Shown piece by piece: positions 1 through 6,810 of a stretch of 10,000 nucleotides of DNA. Within the stretch, counting starts at the first letter, position 1. Each line of letters opens with the position of its first letter. The stretch is from positions 83,023,297 to 83,033,296 of the forward strand of contig CM060316.1 in the NCBI GenBank assembly GCA_030674155.1, read 5' to 3'. Origin of the DNA: Stramonita haemastoma. Lineage: Eukaryota > Mollusca > Gastropoda > Neogastropoda > Muricidae. A program made the translations under genes and the position numbers. The notes under the pieces were generated by a model that did not search any database, had not been told where the DNA came from, and saw only the letters and a program-made list of their open reading frames with translations.

Positions 1-46
1 AGAGGCACAGAAAAACAGAGACGCACAACGCATGCACACATGGTCA

Positions 47-280
<234 letters not shown>

Positions 281-581
281 TGACAGCCCGGTGGTTAGAG
301 TGAAGTTCAAGAGGATTTTTCCTCTGGAACTAACAGCAGTGCCAACTTTGCTCTCCAAAAAGTCCATCGGATGAGACTACATACCGAGGTCCCTGTGCGA
401 ACGCGCGCAGAACATTTAGCGCACACGTTAAAAACCCGTTCCGTTTTTCGGAAGAGTAGGCCATTGTGTGCCGGAGGAAACGGATGTCAAACTTTACAAA
501 ACTGCGTACACACGGGGAAAATATGTCAAGAAAAAGAACACGAGTGCTTATTCCATTATCCTTGATAAAAAAATAATAAAT
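281..581 (+). mobile_element. tRNA-derived SINE, copy 1 (B box deleted)
   Basis: The start keeps an A-box-like piece of a tRNA head at 284-298 (CAGCCCGGTGGTTAG). It then jumps to the post-head segment that in copy 2 follows the B box (GTTCAA.AGGATTTT), so the B-box interval is missing. The body from about 369 aligns by eye with copies 3 and 4 through the blocks GGATGAGACTA, CCGAGGTCCC, GCAGAACAT, GCGCACACGTTAAA, CGGAAGAGTAGGCCATTGTG, ACAAAACTGCGTACACACGG and GAGTGCTTATTCCATTATCC. It ends in an A-rich ATAAA-type tail near 565-581. The 5' boundary is blurred because the CA array runs straight into it. This copy could not use its own internal Pol III promoter. Family membership is well supported by the internal comparison; the family name is unknown to me. 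Confidence 0.85.
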
Positions 582-813
582 CACTCATCATACAGTATGA
601 AGAAAATGGCCAAATAACAAAACAGCATAATGACGGAAGTATTATATATCTATATATATTATATTATTATTATCTATTATATTATCTAAATAATTATTGT
701 ATATTATCACAGATAGATAATGATAGAGATAAGATAAGATATAGATGAAGTAGAGAGAGATAGAGATGATATGAATATGAATGAAATATATATATATATA
801 TATATATATATAT
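582..813. repeat. AT-rich GATA/TATC and (TA)n tract
   Basis: From about 582 to 640 the sequence is AT-rich without a clear period. From 640 to 785 it is degenerate TATC, TATTA and GATA tetranucleotide-like sequence, turning into GATAGAGATAAGATA-type motifs. It ends in a clean (AT)14 run at 786-813. No gene is seen. The TA run abuts the LINE fragment that follows and is probably the sequence it inserted into. Confidence 0.85.
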
Positions 814-814
814 G

Positions 815-1056
815 GGCCATGTCCTCAGGATGAACAAGACCCGACATCCACATGCTGCACTCAGATGGGCACCACCTGGTAAAAGGAAGAGGGGCAGGCC
901 GTTAGGTACATGGAGGAGAACTATAGAAGAAGAAATAAAATAATGGGCAAAACATGGAATGAAATCAGCTGGCTTGCCCAAGACAGAGATGGCTGGAGGA
1001 GACTTGTTGGCGCCTTTTGCTCCACCCGGAGCGAGGAGGATTAAGTAAGTAAGTAA
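815..1056 (+). pseudogene. LINE 3' end: reverse-transcriptase ORF C-terminus, frameshifted, with (TAAG)n tail
   Basis: Frame 815-940 reads GHVLRM, then RWAPPGKRKRGRP, then TWRRTIEEEIK, and hits TAA at 941. Moving one frame, 943-1041 continues as MGKTWNEISW, then WLAQDRDGWRRLVGAFC, then STRSEED, and stops at TAA 1042-1044. Together these look like the C-terminal tail of a non-LTR retrotransposon ORF2 (GHV-RM, GKR-RGRP, TWRRT, A-DR--WR). That pattern is known to me from RTE-like and related LINEs; the clade is not certain. One base appears to be missing near 938-943. The endonuclease and polymerase domains are absent, so this is a dead 5'-truncated copy. The stop codon is also the first unit of the TAAG tail (1042-1056), so there is essentially no 3' UTR. 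Confidence 0.85.
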
Positions 1057-1149
1057 TATATATATAAGTCCAAACAGACATACAGAAAAGAAAACAATGG
1101 TGAAAAAATAGAAGAAATGCGGAAAGTTCTTGGAGTCCTTCCCAATAGG
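1057..1149. other. Short spacer, TA-rich then unique
   Basis: A brief (TA)n run at about 1056-1066 continues the TA tract on the far side of the LINE. About 80 bases of ordinary A-rich sequence follow, with no recognisable feature, up to the SINE head. Confidence 0.6.
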
Positions 1150-1161
1150 GGGCGGGATGTG

Positions 1162-1173
1162 TAGCCCAGTTGT
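1162..1173 (+). promoter_or_regulatory. Pol III A box of SINE copy 2
   Basis: TAGCCCAGTTGT fits the tRNA A-box pattern TRGCNNAGYNGG at all but the last two bases. It lies 43 bases upstream of a B box (start to start), the same spacing as in the isolated head at 5204-5257. Activity is inferred from the motif only. Confidence 0.7.
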
Positions 1174-1204
1174 AAGAGCGTTGCCCTCGCGATGTGACGG
1201 CCCG

Positions 1205-1215
1205 GGATCGAGCCA
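1205..1215 (+). promoter_or_regulatory. Pol III B box of SINE copy 2
   Basis: GGATCGAGCCA matches the B-box consensus GGTTCGANTCC at most positions, as T-loop-derived boxes in SINEs often do. Together with the A box it marks the unit as tRNA-derived. Confidence 0.7.
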
Positions 1216-1456
1216 CGACCGACACGCCTGTTCAAAGGGATTTTCTCCCCGGAGTTAACATCAGCACTGACTCTATTCCCTGCCCCTAATGCCCTTTGGA
1301 TACGACTATAAACAGAAGCCCCGTGCGCGAACGCACACAGAACATCTGATGCACACGTTCAAAGCTGTTCTGCATTTCGGAAGAGTAGGCCATTCCTGCT
1401 GGTAAGAACGGATGACAACATATAAAATGATGATCATAATGTTTATCAGCAGGCAA

Positions 1457-1484
1457 ACACACACACACACACACACACACACCA

Positions 1485-1564
<80 letters not shown>
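1457..1564. repeat. (CA)n microsatellite between SINE copies 2 and 3
   Basis: About 108 bases of CA with a few CCA interruptions (near 1481-1493 and 1526-1529). It is flanked directly by SINE sequence on both sides: the diverged 3' end of copy 2 and the truncated 5' end of copy 3. Confidence 0.97.
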
Positions 1565-1566
<2 letters not shown>

Positions 1567-1809
1567 GACAGTTCTTCGGATGAGACTATCAACCGAGGTC
1601 CCGTGTGTGAACGCACACAGAACATCTTGCACAGACGTTAAACCCCCGTTCCGCTTTTCGGAAGAGTAGACCATTGTGTGCTGGTGAGAACAGATGACAA
1701 AATTCACAGAGACTGTATACACAGGGGGGAATGGATGAAAAAAAAAGAGCACATGAGTGCTTATTTCATTTCCTCGAAATAAAAGAATAAATAAATGGAT
1801 AAATAAATA
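1565..1809 (+). mobile_element. tRNA-derived SINE, copy 3 (5'-truncated, tail intact)
   Basis: Homology to copy 1 begins around 1571 (TCGGATGAGACTA), so the tRNA head is absent. The body then carries CCGAGGTCCCGTGTG, ACGCACACAGAACATCTTGC, GTTCCGCTTTTCGGAAGAGT and CATTGTGTGCTGGTGAGAAC, followed by GTATACACAGGGG and AGCACATGAGTGCTTATTTC. It ends in an A-rich tail with repeated AAATAAAT units at about 1778-1809. Three short hairpins are visible (1603-1618, 1649-1663, 1748-1761). The start point is close to that of copy 4, which suggests a recurrent 5' truncation or a separable module beginning there. Confidence 0.87.
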
Positions 1810-1993
1810 TATCTATCTATATTATCTATATATCTATATATCTATCTATATCTATATCTATATATATATTATATATATATATATTATATATTATATATTA
1901 TACTATTATATATATATATATATGTGGTGTTGTGTGTGTGGTGTGTGGTGTGTGTGTGTGTGTGTGAATATCGGTATCTATTTCTATCTATCC

Positions 1994-2075
<82 letters not shown>
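1796..2075. repeat. TATC/TA, GTGTGG and (TA)40 arrays
   Basis: TATC and TATATC repeats (about 1807-1865) pass into irregular TA-rich sequence, then a TG/GGTG array (about 1924-1966), then more TATC. The block ends in an unbroken TA dinucleotide run at 1996-2075, about 40 repeats. The block overlaps the A-rich tail of SINE copy 3. A reading frame of Tyr-Ile repeats crosses it and is not a gene. Confidence 0.95.
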
Positions 2076-2077
<2 letters not shown>

Positions 2078-2495
2078 GGTTATTGCAATGTTTCCCTTGG
2101 GAGCAGAAGAAGAAGAGGAGGGGGAAAAAAGCCTCTTGCCTGCACGTGCGTCTATCTCTGATTAGCCTGAAAGCAGGGGAGTGTATTCTCACAAAAAGGG
2201 GGAGGTAAAGCCCAGCGGTAGTCCCAAAAGATGATGGATGGCAAGAAAAAGGAAGCTGGTAGGGGGTGAGTGGGGGTGAGGAGATGGAAGGATGATGGGA
2301 GTAGAGGGAGAAAAGGGGGTGGGGTGGGGGGTAACTGTTCATAAATCTTCTGCCAGAACTCACTCTTTGTCTGTGGGTGCCAGAGCCGCCGAACACATAT
2401 TTATGCAACAGTGGGAAAACTATGAGCACTGCAGGAACAACTGAACGCACGCTGCGTCACTCTTCGGGAGACCCGCCTAGTCTCTTTTCCATTCC
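2076..2495. other. Purine-rich and G-rich unique sequence, no gene recognised
   Basis: This holds a GAAGAAGAAGAGG-type stretch near 2106-2130 and a G-rich stretch at 2256-2335. The remainder (2336-2495) is of ordinary complexity. A long minus-strand frame spans it but has proline/serine-rich, unfamiliar content and runs into the TA array, so I do not call it. The strongest local signal is the quadruplex motif at 2297-2331. Confidence 0.6.
2297..2331 (+). other. G-quadruplex motif, plus strand
   Basis: Five G runs are seen: 2297-2299, 2306-2308, 2315-2319, 2321-2324 and 2326-2331. Their loops are 6, 6, 1 and 1 bases, within the usual 1-7 base definition. The folding prediction comes from the motif only. 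Confidence 0.75.
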
Positions 2496-2499
2496 TGTT

Positions 2500-2610
2500 C
2501 CCCCCCCTCCCTATCTCCCTCCCTCCCTCCCCCCAAATCCTCACTCAGCCCCCCTCACCCCCCCCCCCTCAATTCTCCATCCCCTATCCCCCCACCACCC
2601 TGTCTTTTCT
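2500..2610 (-). other. C-rich tract; G-quadruplex motif on minus strand
   Basis: C runs dominate the plus strand. At 2517-2534 the pattern is CCC-T-CCC-T-CCC-T-CCCCCC, so the minus strand has four G runs with three single-base loops, a class regarded as especially stable. More C runs continue to about 2600. The plus strand could form an i-motif. The tract lies roughly 200 bases from the plus-strand G-rich tract. Confidence 0.8.
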
Positions 2611-2631
2611 TCTTCTGCTAACGTCCTCATC

Positions 2632-2735
2632 TTTCTTTCTTTTTTTCTGGTCTGTGTTTCTGTGTGTCTGTGTGTTTGTGTGTCTTTCTTTCTTTCTTTT
2701 CTTTCTGTCTTTCTTTCTTTCTTTCTTTTTTTGTT
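2632..2735. repeat. CT-rich array with (TTTC)n and (TG)n
   Basis: CTTT units appear at 2631-2645 and 2685-2728, interrupted by a TGTGTCTG segment at 2653-2684. The tract is pyrimidine-rich on the plus strand. It gives Phe-Leu-Ser frames that are not genes. Confidence 0.9.
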
Positions 2736-3154
2736 GTCGTAGAAGCTATTATGCCATCCATCCTGAAGTCTGGAACCCTACATAGGCACTGTGTAAAAGA
2801 TCTGCCCCCCCCCCAAAAAAAAAAAAAAAAATTCTGCCCATTTTTATTTTTACTTTTAAAAAATGATCAGGTTTCTTGCCGCTATATTGACTGCATGTAG
2901 TAATGTTGCCCATCGGAATGGTTTGGGTTTCTGTGCATGCATACATCATGTCACACAAGCACGCATGCATTTTTTATGCTTGCAGAAAGGGTCTGTGTGT
3001 GGGGGGGGTGGGGGTGGAGTGAGGAGGGGATTTGGGGGAGTTGAATTACTATTTTGAGCTGTCCGGTTTGAAGAGAAAGTATTCCCTGAAGGTACGATGA
3101 ATTCTGGTTTTATTTTCAAACATGGCACTCACATAAGACTATAAAATGATTTTC
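2736..3154. other. Spacer with C10-A17 run and G-rich cluster
   Basis: No gene is recognised. A run of ten C is followed directly by seventeen A at 2805-2831. A G-rich cluster at 3001-3038 has G runs at 3001-3008, 3010-3014, 3026-3029 and 3034-3038. The long first run can supply two tracts, so a quadruplex is possible despite an 11-base loop. The remaining sequence (2832-3000 and 3039-3154) is of ordinary complexity and has no match I know. Confidence 0.55.
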
Positions 3155-3390
3155 TTTGTGTGTGTGGTGGTGTGTGTGTGTGTGTGTGTGTGTGTGTGGT
3201 GTGGGGTGTGTGTGTGTGTGTGTGTGCGTGGCGTGTGTGTGTGTGCGGTGTGTGTTCGGCGCGCGCGCGCGCACATGTGTGTGTGCGCGCACGTGTGTGT
3301 ATGTACGTGAGTGCGGTGCGTGCGTTGCGTGTGTGTGTAATATCGTATGTATGTGTGGGTGTGTGTGCGCGCGCGCACGTATGCATACCA
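3155..3390. repeat. (TG)n/(CG)n alternating array
   Basis: TG repeats with GGTG interruptions (3157-3255) lead into a CG-rich core at 3257-3272. TG/GC mosaics follow to about 3378, including GTGCGCGCACGTGTG at 3283-3297 and GCGCGCGCAC at 3368-3377. Thr-His and Cys-Val frames here are artefacts of the repeat. Confidence 0.95.
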
Positions 3391-3483
3391 TCTTGTGCAC
3401 AGGCTAAATCTCAAGCCATTCTACAGAAGGGTCAGTTGTGATCATGATCTGAAAAAACACATAGATCTACAGGCAGTGCTCGA

Positions 3484-3688
3484 AAAAGAAGCAAGAAGAG
3501 GAAGAGAAGGATGACGATGAAACGACGAAAGAAAAGAAAACCGAAAACAGAGGAGGAGGAGGAGGAGCAAAATGAAGAGAGGAGAAGAGGAGAAGGAAGA
3601 GTAAAGGAAGAGGAGAAGAGGAAGAGAAAGAGAAGAGAAGAGAAGAAGAAGAAGAAGAAGAAAGAAGAAGAAGAAGAAGAAGAAGAAG

Positions 3689-3691
<3 letters not shown>
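3484..3691 (+). repeat. Polypurine tract, (GAA)n/(GAGGA)n
   Basis: About 200 bases are almost entirely purine on the plus strand. From 3603 to 3691 there is no pyrimidine at all. The 3' half is regular GAA. The frame through it reads Arg-Glu-Lys, then Thr-His across the adjoining CA array. It is low complexity throughout, so it is not called as a protein. Confidence 0.93.
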
Positions 3692-3764
<73 letters not shown>

Positions 3765-3780
3765 CACACACACACACACA
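3692..3780. repeat. (CA)n microsatellite adjoining the polypurine tract
   Basis: A clean CA run of about 90 bases with a single AACA interruption near 3762-3766. It begins on the base after the last GAA unit, making a compound (GAA)n-(CA)n repeat. Confidence 0.97.
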
Positions 3781-3987
3781 TTACACTTCATCACACCACA
3801 TGTGCAATGTCCATTAAATCTTTGCACACCCTCCCCCCCTCTTTTCTTCCCCTCTCAACCGCCCCCCACCCCCACCCCCCATACACACACACAAAGTCTG
3901 ATGCAACGGGCTGCTAGCAGTAGTGACAGAGATAGTCCTTGCCGCTTTCTAATGAAACATTACTTCTTTGGCTATGGATATGCAAGA
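3781..3987. other. Unique spacer, nothing recognised
   Basis: About 200 bases of mixed composition, C-rich at 3830-3880, with no recognisable gene or repeat. It separates two CA arrays. Confidence 0.5.
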
Positions 3988-3988
3988 C

Positions 3989-4029
<41 letters not shown>

Positions 4030-4265
4030 CACACACAACACACAACACACATACACATACATATATACACATACATATGTGCATGTGCACACACACATAC
4101 ACACACTCACACATACACGCAAACACACTCACACATGCATCCAAACACACACACACACATTTACAACAACAACAGTAACAACAACAAAGACGACGACGAC
4201 AGAAATAAAATGGAATACAGAATAAAATGAAATAAAACAAAATGAGAATAAGATAAGATGAAATA
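3988..4265. repeat. (CA)n then A-rich AACA/GACGAC/ATAAAATG repeats
   Basis: CA repeats with ACATAC interruptions run from 3988 to 4162. AACAACAAC and GACGAC trinucleotides follow at 4163-4200, then loosely repeated AATAAAATGAA-like motifs to about 4265. Frames crossing it (Thr-His, then Thr-Thr-Thr) are not genes. Confidence 0.92.
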
Positions 4266-4577
4266 GAATAACCTAAGAAAGAAAGCGAAGTGATAGAGAA
4301 GAAGATGTGAGATGTTGCAAGAAAGCGCAAAATGAAATGCCACCTCCCCCCCTCCCCCACCACCGCCCCCCCCCCCCCCCCCCCCTAAGAAAAAGAACAA
4401 GAATGATGATCGGTGATGCGAATGGGGTAGCAGTGCTCTGTTGCTTCGTTGCACGCGCAAAAAAGACAGAGCAGAAGCCAAGTGACTTAGTTCTCATTCG
4501 GTGCTTAAAACCTTATCATGTCTGGCATTAGCGATCATTCTCTCAGCCTGAAATGATGCCCCGAGCCTCCACTTGCG
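4266..4577. other. Spacer with poly-C run, no gene recognised
   Basis: This contains a 20-base C run at 4366-4385, preceded by shorter C runs from 4345. The 4386-4577 part is ordinary unique sequence leading into the satellite. No frame looks protein-coding. Confidence 0.55.
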
Positions 4578-5180
4578 ATGGTTTTACTCCTGTTTTATCT
4601 ATACACTTCATTTTTTTTTATATAAGCATACGTGATGCAATAAACCTCATTATGATATCACTCTAGTTTTATCTATACATATAATATCTAATAGCATACG
4701 TGATGCAATAAACTTCATTATGAATTCTCTCCAGTTTTATCTAAACAGGTAATATTTATAAGCATACGTGATCCAATAAACCCTCTTTGATTTCACTCCA
4801 GTTTTATCTAGGCCTATACATCTATTAGCATATGATTATGATGAAATATACCTTATTACGATTTCGTTTTAGTTTTATGCTTAATTAGATATGTGATACA
4901 ATAAACCTCATTATGATTTCACTCTAGTTTTATCCATATGTATAATATTTATTAACACATGTGTAAAACAAACCTCTTAGTTTTTTTATCTATACAATTA
5001 ATATTTATTAGCATAGTGTTACAATAAACCTCATTACGATTTCACATAAATTTTATTATACATATAATATTTAAGCATATTGAGCAATAAACCGTTTTAT
5101 GGTTTCACTCTAGTTTTATCTACATTTTATAGTATTCATAAGCATACGTGATGCAATAAATCAAGTTTGATAATTATTCA
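4578..5180 (+). repeat. Degenerate tandem satellite, nine units of about 68 bp, with AATAAA
   Basis: Unit starts (at GTTTTATCT or its variants) are near 4592, 4666, 4734, 4801, 4872, 4927, 4980, 5050 and 5113, giving lengths of 74, 68, 67, 71, 55, 53, 70, 63 and about 68. A partial unit may precede at 4578-4591. Each unit runs in order through GTTTTATCTATACATATAAT, ATTTATTAGCATACGTGATG, CAATAAACCTCATTATG and ATTTCACTCTA, with substitutions and small deletions. Units 5 and 6 are shortened. AATAAA is kept in seven units: 4639, 4707, 4775, 4900, 5023, 5086 and 5155. Units 1, 2 and 9 keep GCATACGTGATGC, which can form a short stem. Units differ enough to suggest an old array. Confidence 0.9.
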
Positions 5181-5196
5181 TTAAGGGGAGGGGGGA

Positions 5197-5261
5197 GATA
5201 GCTTACCTAGTGGTTAGAGCATTGTGCTTGCAAGTGATTGAGCTCCGGTTTGAGCCACCAC
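5197..5261 (+). mobile_element. Isolated tRNA-like SINE head
   Basis: The sequence TACCTAGTGGTTAGAGC, then CTTGCAAGTGATTGAGC, then CGGTTTGAGCCACCA has the layout of a tRNA-derived SINE head. The A box is at 5204-5213 and the B box at 5247-5257, with the same 43-base spacing as in SINE copy 2. No SINE body follows: the head runs directly into a TCG/TCA trinucleotide array. It may be a 3'-truncated copy of the same family or of another tRNA-derived SINE. Confidence 0.75.
5247..5257 (+). promoter_or_regulatory. Pol III B box of isolated SINE head
   Basis: GGTTTGAGCCA is close to GGTTCGANTCC. It pairs with the A-box-like TACCTAGTGG at 5204-5213. Confidence 0.7.
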
Positions 5262-5328
5262 TGTCGTCATCGCGTCGTCGTCTCGTCTCGTCGTCATCGT
5301 CGTCGTCTCATCGTCGTCGTCGTCGTCG

Positions 5329-5402
<74 letters not shown>
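5262..5402. repeat. (TCG)n/(TCA)n trinucleotide array
   Basis: Imperfect TCG and CGTCTCG units (5262-5330) are followed by about 24 clean TCA repeats (5329-5402). The plus strand reads poly-Ser/Arg then poly-His, and the minus strand reads poly-Asp. These are repeat artefacts. Confidence 0.96.
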
Positions 5403-5801
5403 GTCCATATTTAAACGTTAGAAATAACCCTTATTTCCCGGCTTTGAGAGATGTCTTTGCTAACTGCCTGCCTACACAAGCTTGGGATGAATTTTACACA
5501 ATTTAATTATATACCAAAGTAGGGATGATATCGCGGTGTTATCCTGACCATTTAGCACTAAAGTTCAATCCAGGTTTACAGACTGAACCAGCACCAGCAT
5601 TGATTGAAGTGACCTGCCACGGCTCTCTGGAAACCCCCAAGGGAGAGAAGGAAAGTAACTCCATCCACTCTTGATATTTCCTGCTCTTGTATTGCTGGTG
5701 CACCTGTCCTGATGTTCATCTACACCCCTTCGCTTTACGGGTTTTTTTCCCTTCCTGACTTCTTCAAGACTTCCACCCCTTTTAACACCCCCACCCCCTT
5801 T

Positions 5802-5802
<1 letters not shown>
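5403..5802. other. Unique spacer, no gene recognised
   Basis: About 400 bases of ordinary complexity. A B-box-like AAGTTCAATCC lies at about 5561-5571, but no A box at a convincing distance supports a tRNA or SINE head. The end becomes C-rich before the CA array. Frames through it do not resemble any family I know. Confidence 0.5.
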
Positions 5803-5842
<40 letters not shown>

Positions 5843-5850
5843 CACACACA

Positions 5851-5898
<48 letters not shown>

Positions 5899-5956
5899 CA
5901 CACACAACACACACACACTTACCACACAAACACACACTTACACACAGACACACAAC

Positions 5957-6032
<76 letters not shown>
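5803..6032. repeat. (CA)n microsatellite, interrupted
   Basis: About 230 bases of CA in at least three blocks (5803-5838, 5841-5918 and 5960-6032). The breaks are CTTAC and CAAAC motifs at 5919-5957, which look like a small imperfect duplication (CACACTTAC and CAACTTAC). Confidence 0.97.
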
Positions 6033-6034
<2 letters not shown>

Positions 6035-6506
6035 ACTTTGGGTTTTTTGTACTCCCCCATTTTCAAGCCCTGCACGCACGTGCCCATTGCAATTGCCACG
6101 CTGCCTGCGCCGCTGTGAGTGATTGCCGTTCTTGTTCCAACAACTCACGTGCTCATTAGAGCGGCGCTGGCGTCACGTCCGGTGTGGCAGACGACATCTT
6201 GTGTCATCGAAAGGTGCAATTTGTTGCCTGGAAACGCCGCTGTTTGGAAACCGTCAGCAACTGACAGAGCCAGTCTGGGATTTAGGGGAAGATGAGACGA
6301 GTAGGGTTGGGTTTGTGGGATTTTTTCTTCTTTTTTTTTAACCCCCCCCCCCTCCACCACTCTCCTCCCCTTTAAAAATGGAAGTGTGTGGACTTTTGGG
6401 TGTGTTTGTGAAAAGTGAAGTCAATATGTTGGGGAGCAATATTGGGGGAAAAAATTATATTCTACCAAGAGAGATTTAAAAGTATCTACACGGTAACACT
6501 GGACTG
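6033..6506. other. GC-richer unique patch with E-box and X-box-like motifs, no gene recognised
   Basis: Sequence at 6060-6290 is more GC-rich and of higher complexity than its surroundings. It holds two CACGTG E boxes (6077-6082 and 6146-6151) and GTTGCCTGGAAAC (6223-6235), which resembles an RFX X-box with a one-base spacer. After it come a T8/C11-type low-complexity run (6330-6353) and ordinary sequence up to the GA array. No frame looks coding. A regulatory role is speculation from motifs that occur by chance. Confidence 0.35.
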
Positions 6507-6530
6507 GAGAGAGAGAGAGAGAGAGAGAGT

Positions 6531-6608
<78 letters not shown>

Positions 6609-6664
6609 GCAGACAGACAGAAGAGAGAGAGGAGCAGACAGACAGACAGAGACACAGAGAGAGA
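6507..6664. repeat. (GA)n microsatellite with (CAGA)n patches
   Basis: GA dinucleotides dominate, with GTAG and GGAG breaks. CAGA tetranucleotides occur at about 6609-6621 and 6634-6650. Arg-Glu frames arise from the repeat. Confidence 0.97.
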
Positions 6665-6810
6665 ATTGTAATCTTGCTAGTCTGGAGTTCAAGGATGGGA
6701 GTATCAACAACGACTGGTGGATCTGGTTTATGGATATTTACAAAGTCCCAAATTAGTGGGGATTGTTTTTTACAAACTCGTCAGTCCACTCATGTGAAGA
6801 CCTGCCTTTA
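6665..6810. other. Short unique spacer
   Basis: About 145 bases between the GA array and the tail of SINE copy 4. No feature is recognised. Confidence 0.5.

Larger units (their letters stand above)
1150..1456 (+). mobile_element. tRNA-derived SINE, copy 2 (head intact, 3' end diverged)
   Basis: This is the only copy with both a tRNA-like head and a body. The head has an A box at 1162-1173 and a B box at 1205-1215. Next comes a post-head segment shared with copy 1 (TTCAAAGGGATTTTCTC against TTCAAGAGGATTTTTCCTC). The common body follows: CCCGTGCGCGAACGCACACA, GAACATCTGATGCACACGTT, TTTCGGAAGAGTAGGCCATT and AACGGATGACAA, ending near 1419. After that the sequence departs from the other copies and runs into (CA)n at 1457, so the usual 3' hairpin and A-rich tail are missing. 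The divergence could mean a truncated copy, a rearrangement around the microsatellite, or a second subfamily. Confidence 0.85.

Noticed and set aside
1757..2450. Tyr-Ile-rich plus-strand frame and the overlapping minus-strand frame at 1995-2450
   Set aside because: Both are largely translated TA repeat. The non-repeat part of the minus frame is proline/serine-rich, unfamiliar, and has no conserved motif.
2805..2831. C10-A17 run as the poly(A) tail of a processed pseudogene or retrocopy
   Set aside because: Nothing upstream resembles a gene or known element, and the C run directly before the A run argues for simple low-complexity sequence.
3511..4230. 239-codon open frame, the longest in the window
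   Set aside because: It reads Arg/Glu/Lys runs, then Thr-His runs, then Thr/Asp/Asn runs, exactly following GAA, CA and AACA/GAC microsatellites. Every part is repeat-driven and no domain is visible.
5210..5506. Frame with a long poly-histidine run, and a poly-aspartate frame on the other strand
   Set aside because: It is a translated TCA/TCG array starting inside a SINE head. The flanks show no domain.
5561..5571. B-box-like AAGTTCAATCC, possible tRNA or SINE head
   Set aside because: There is no A box at a suitable distance and no acceptor or anticodon arm pairing that I could find.
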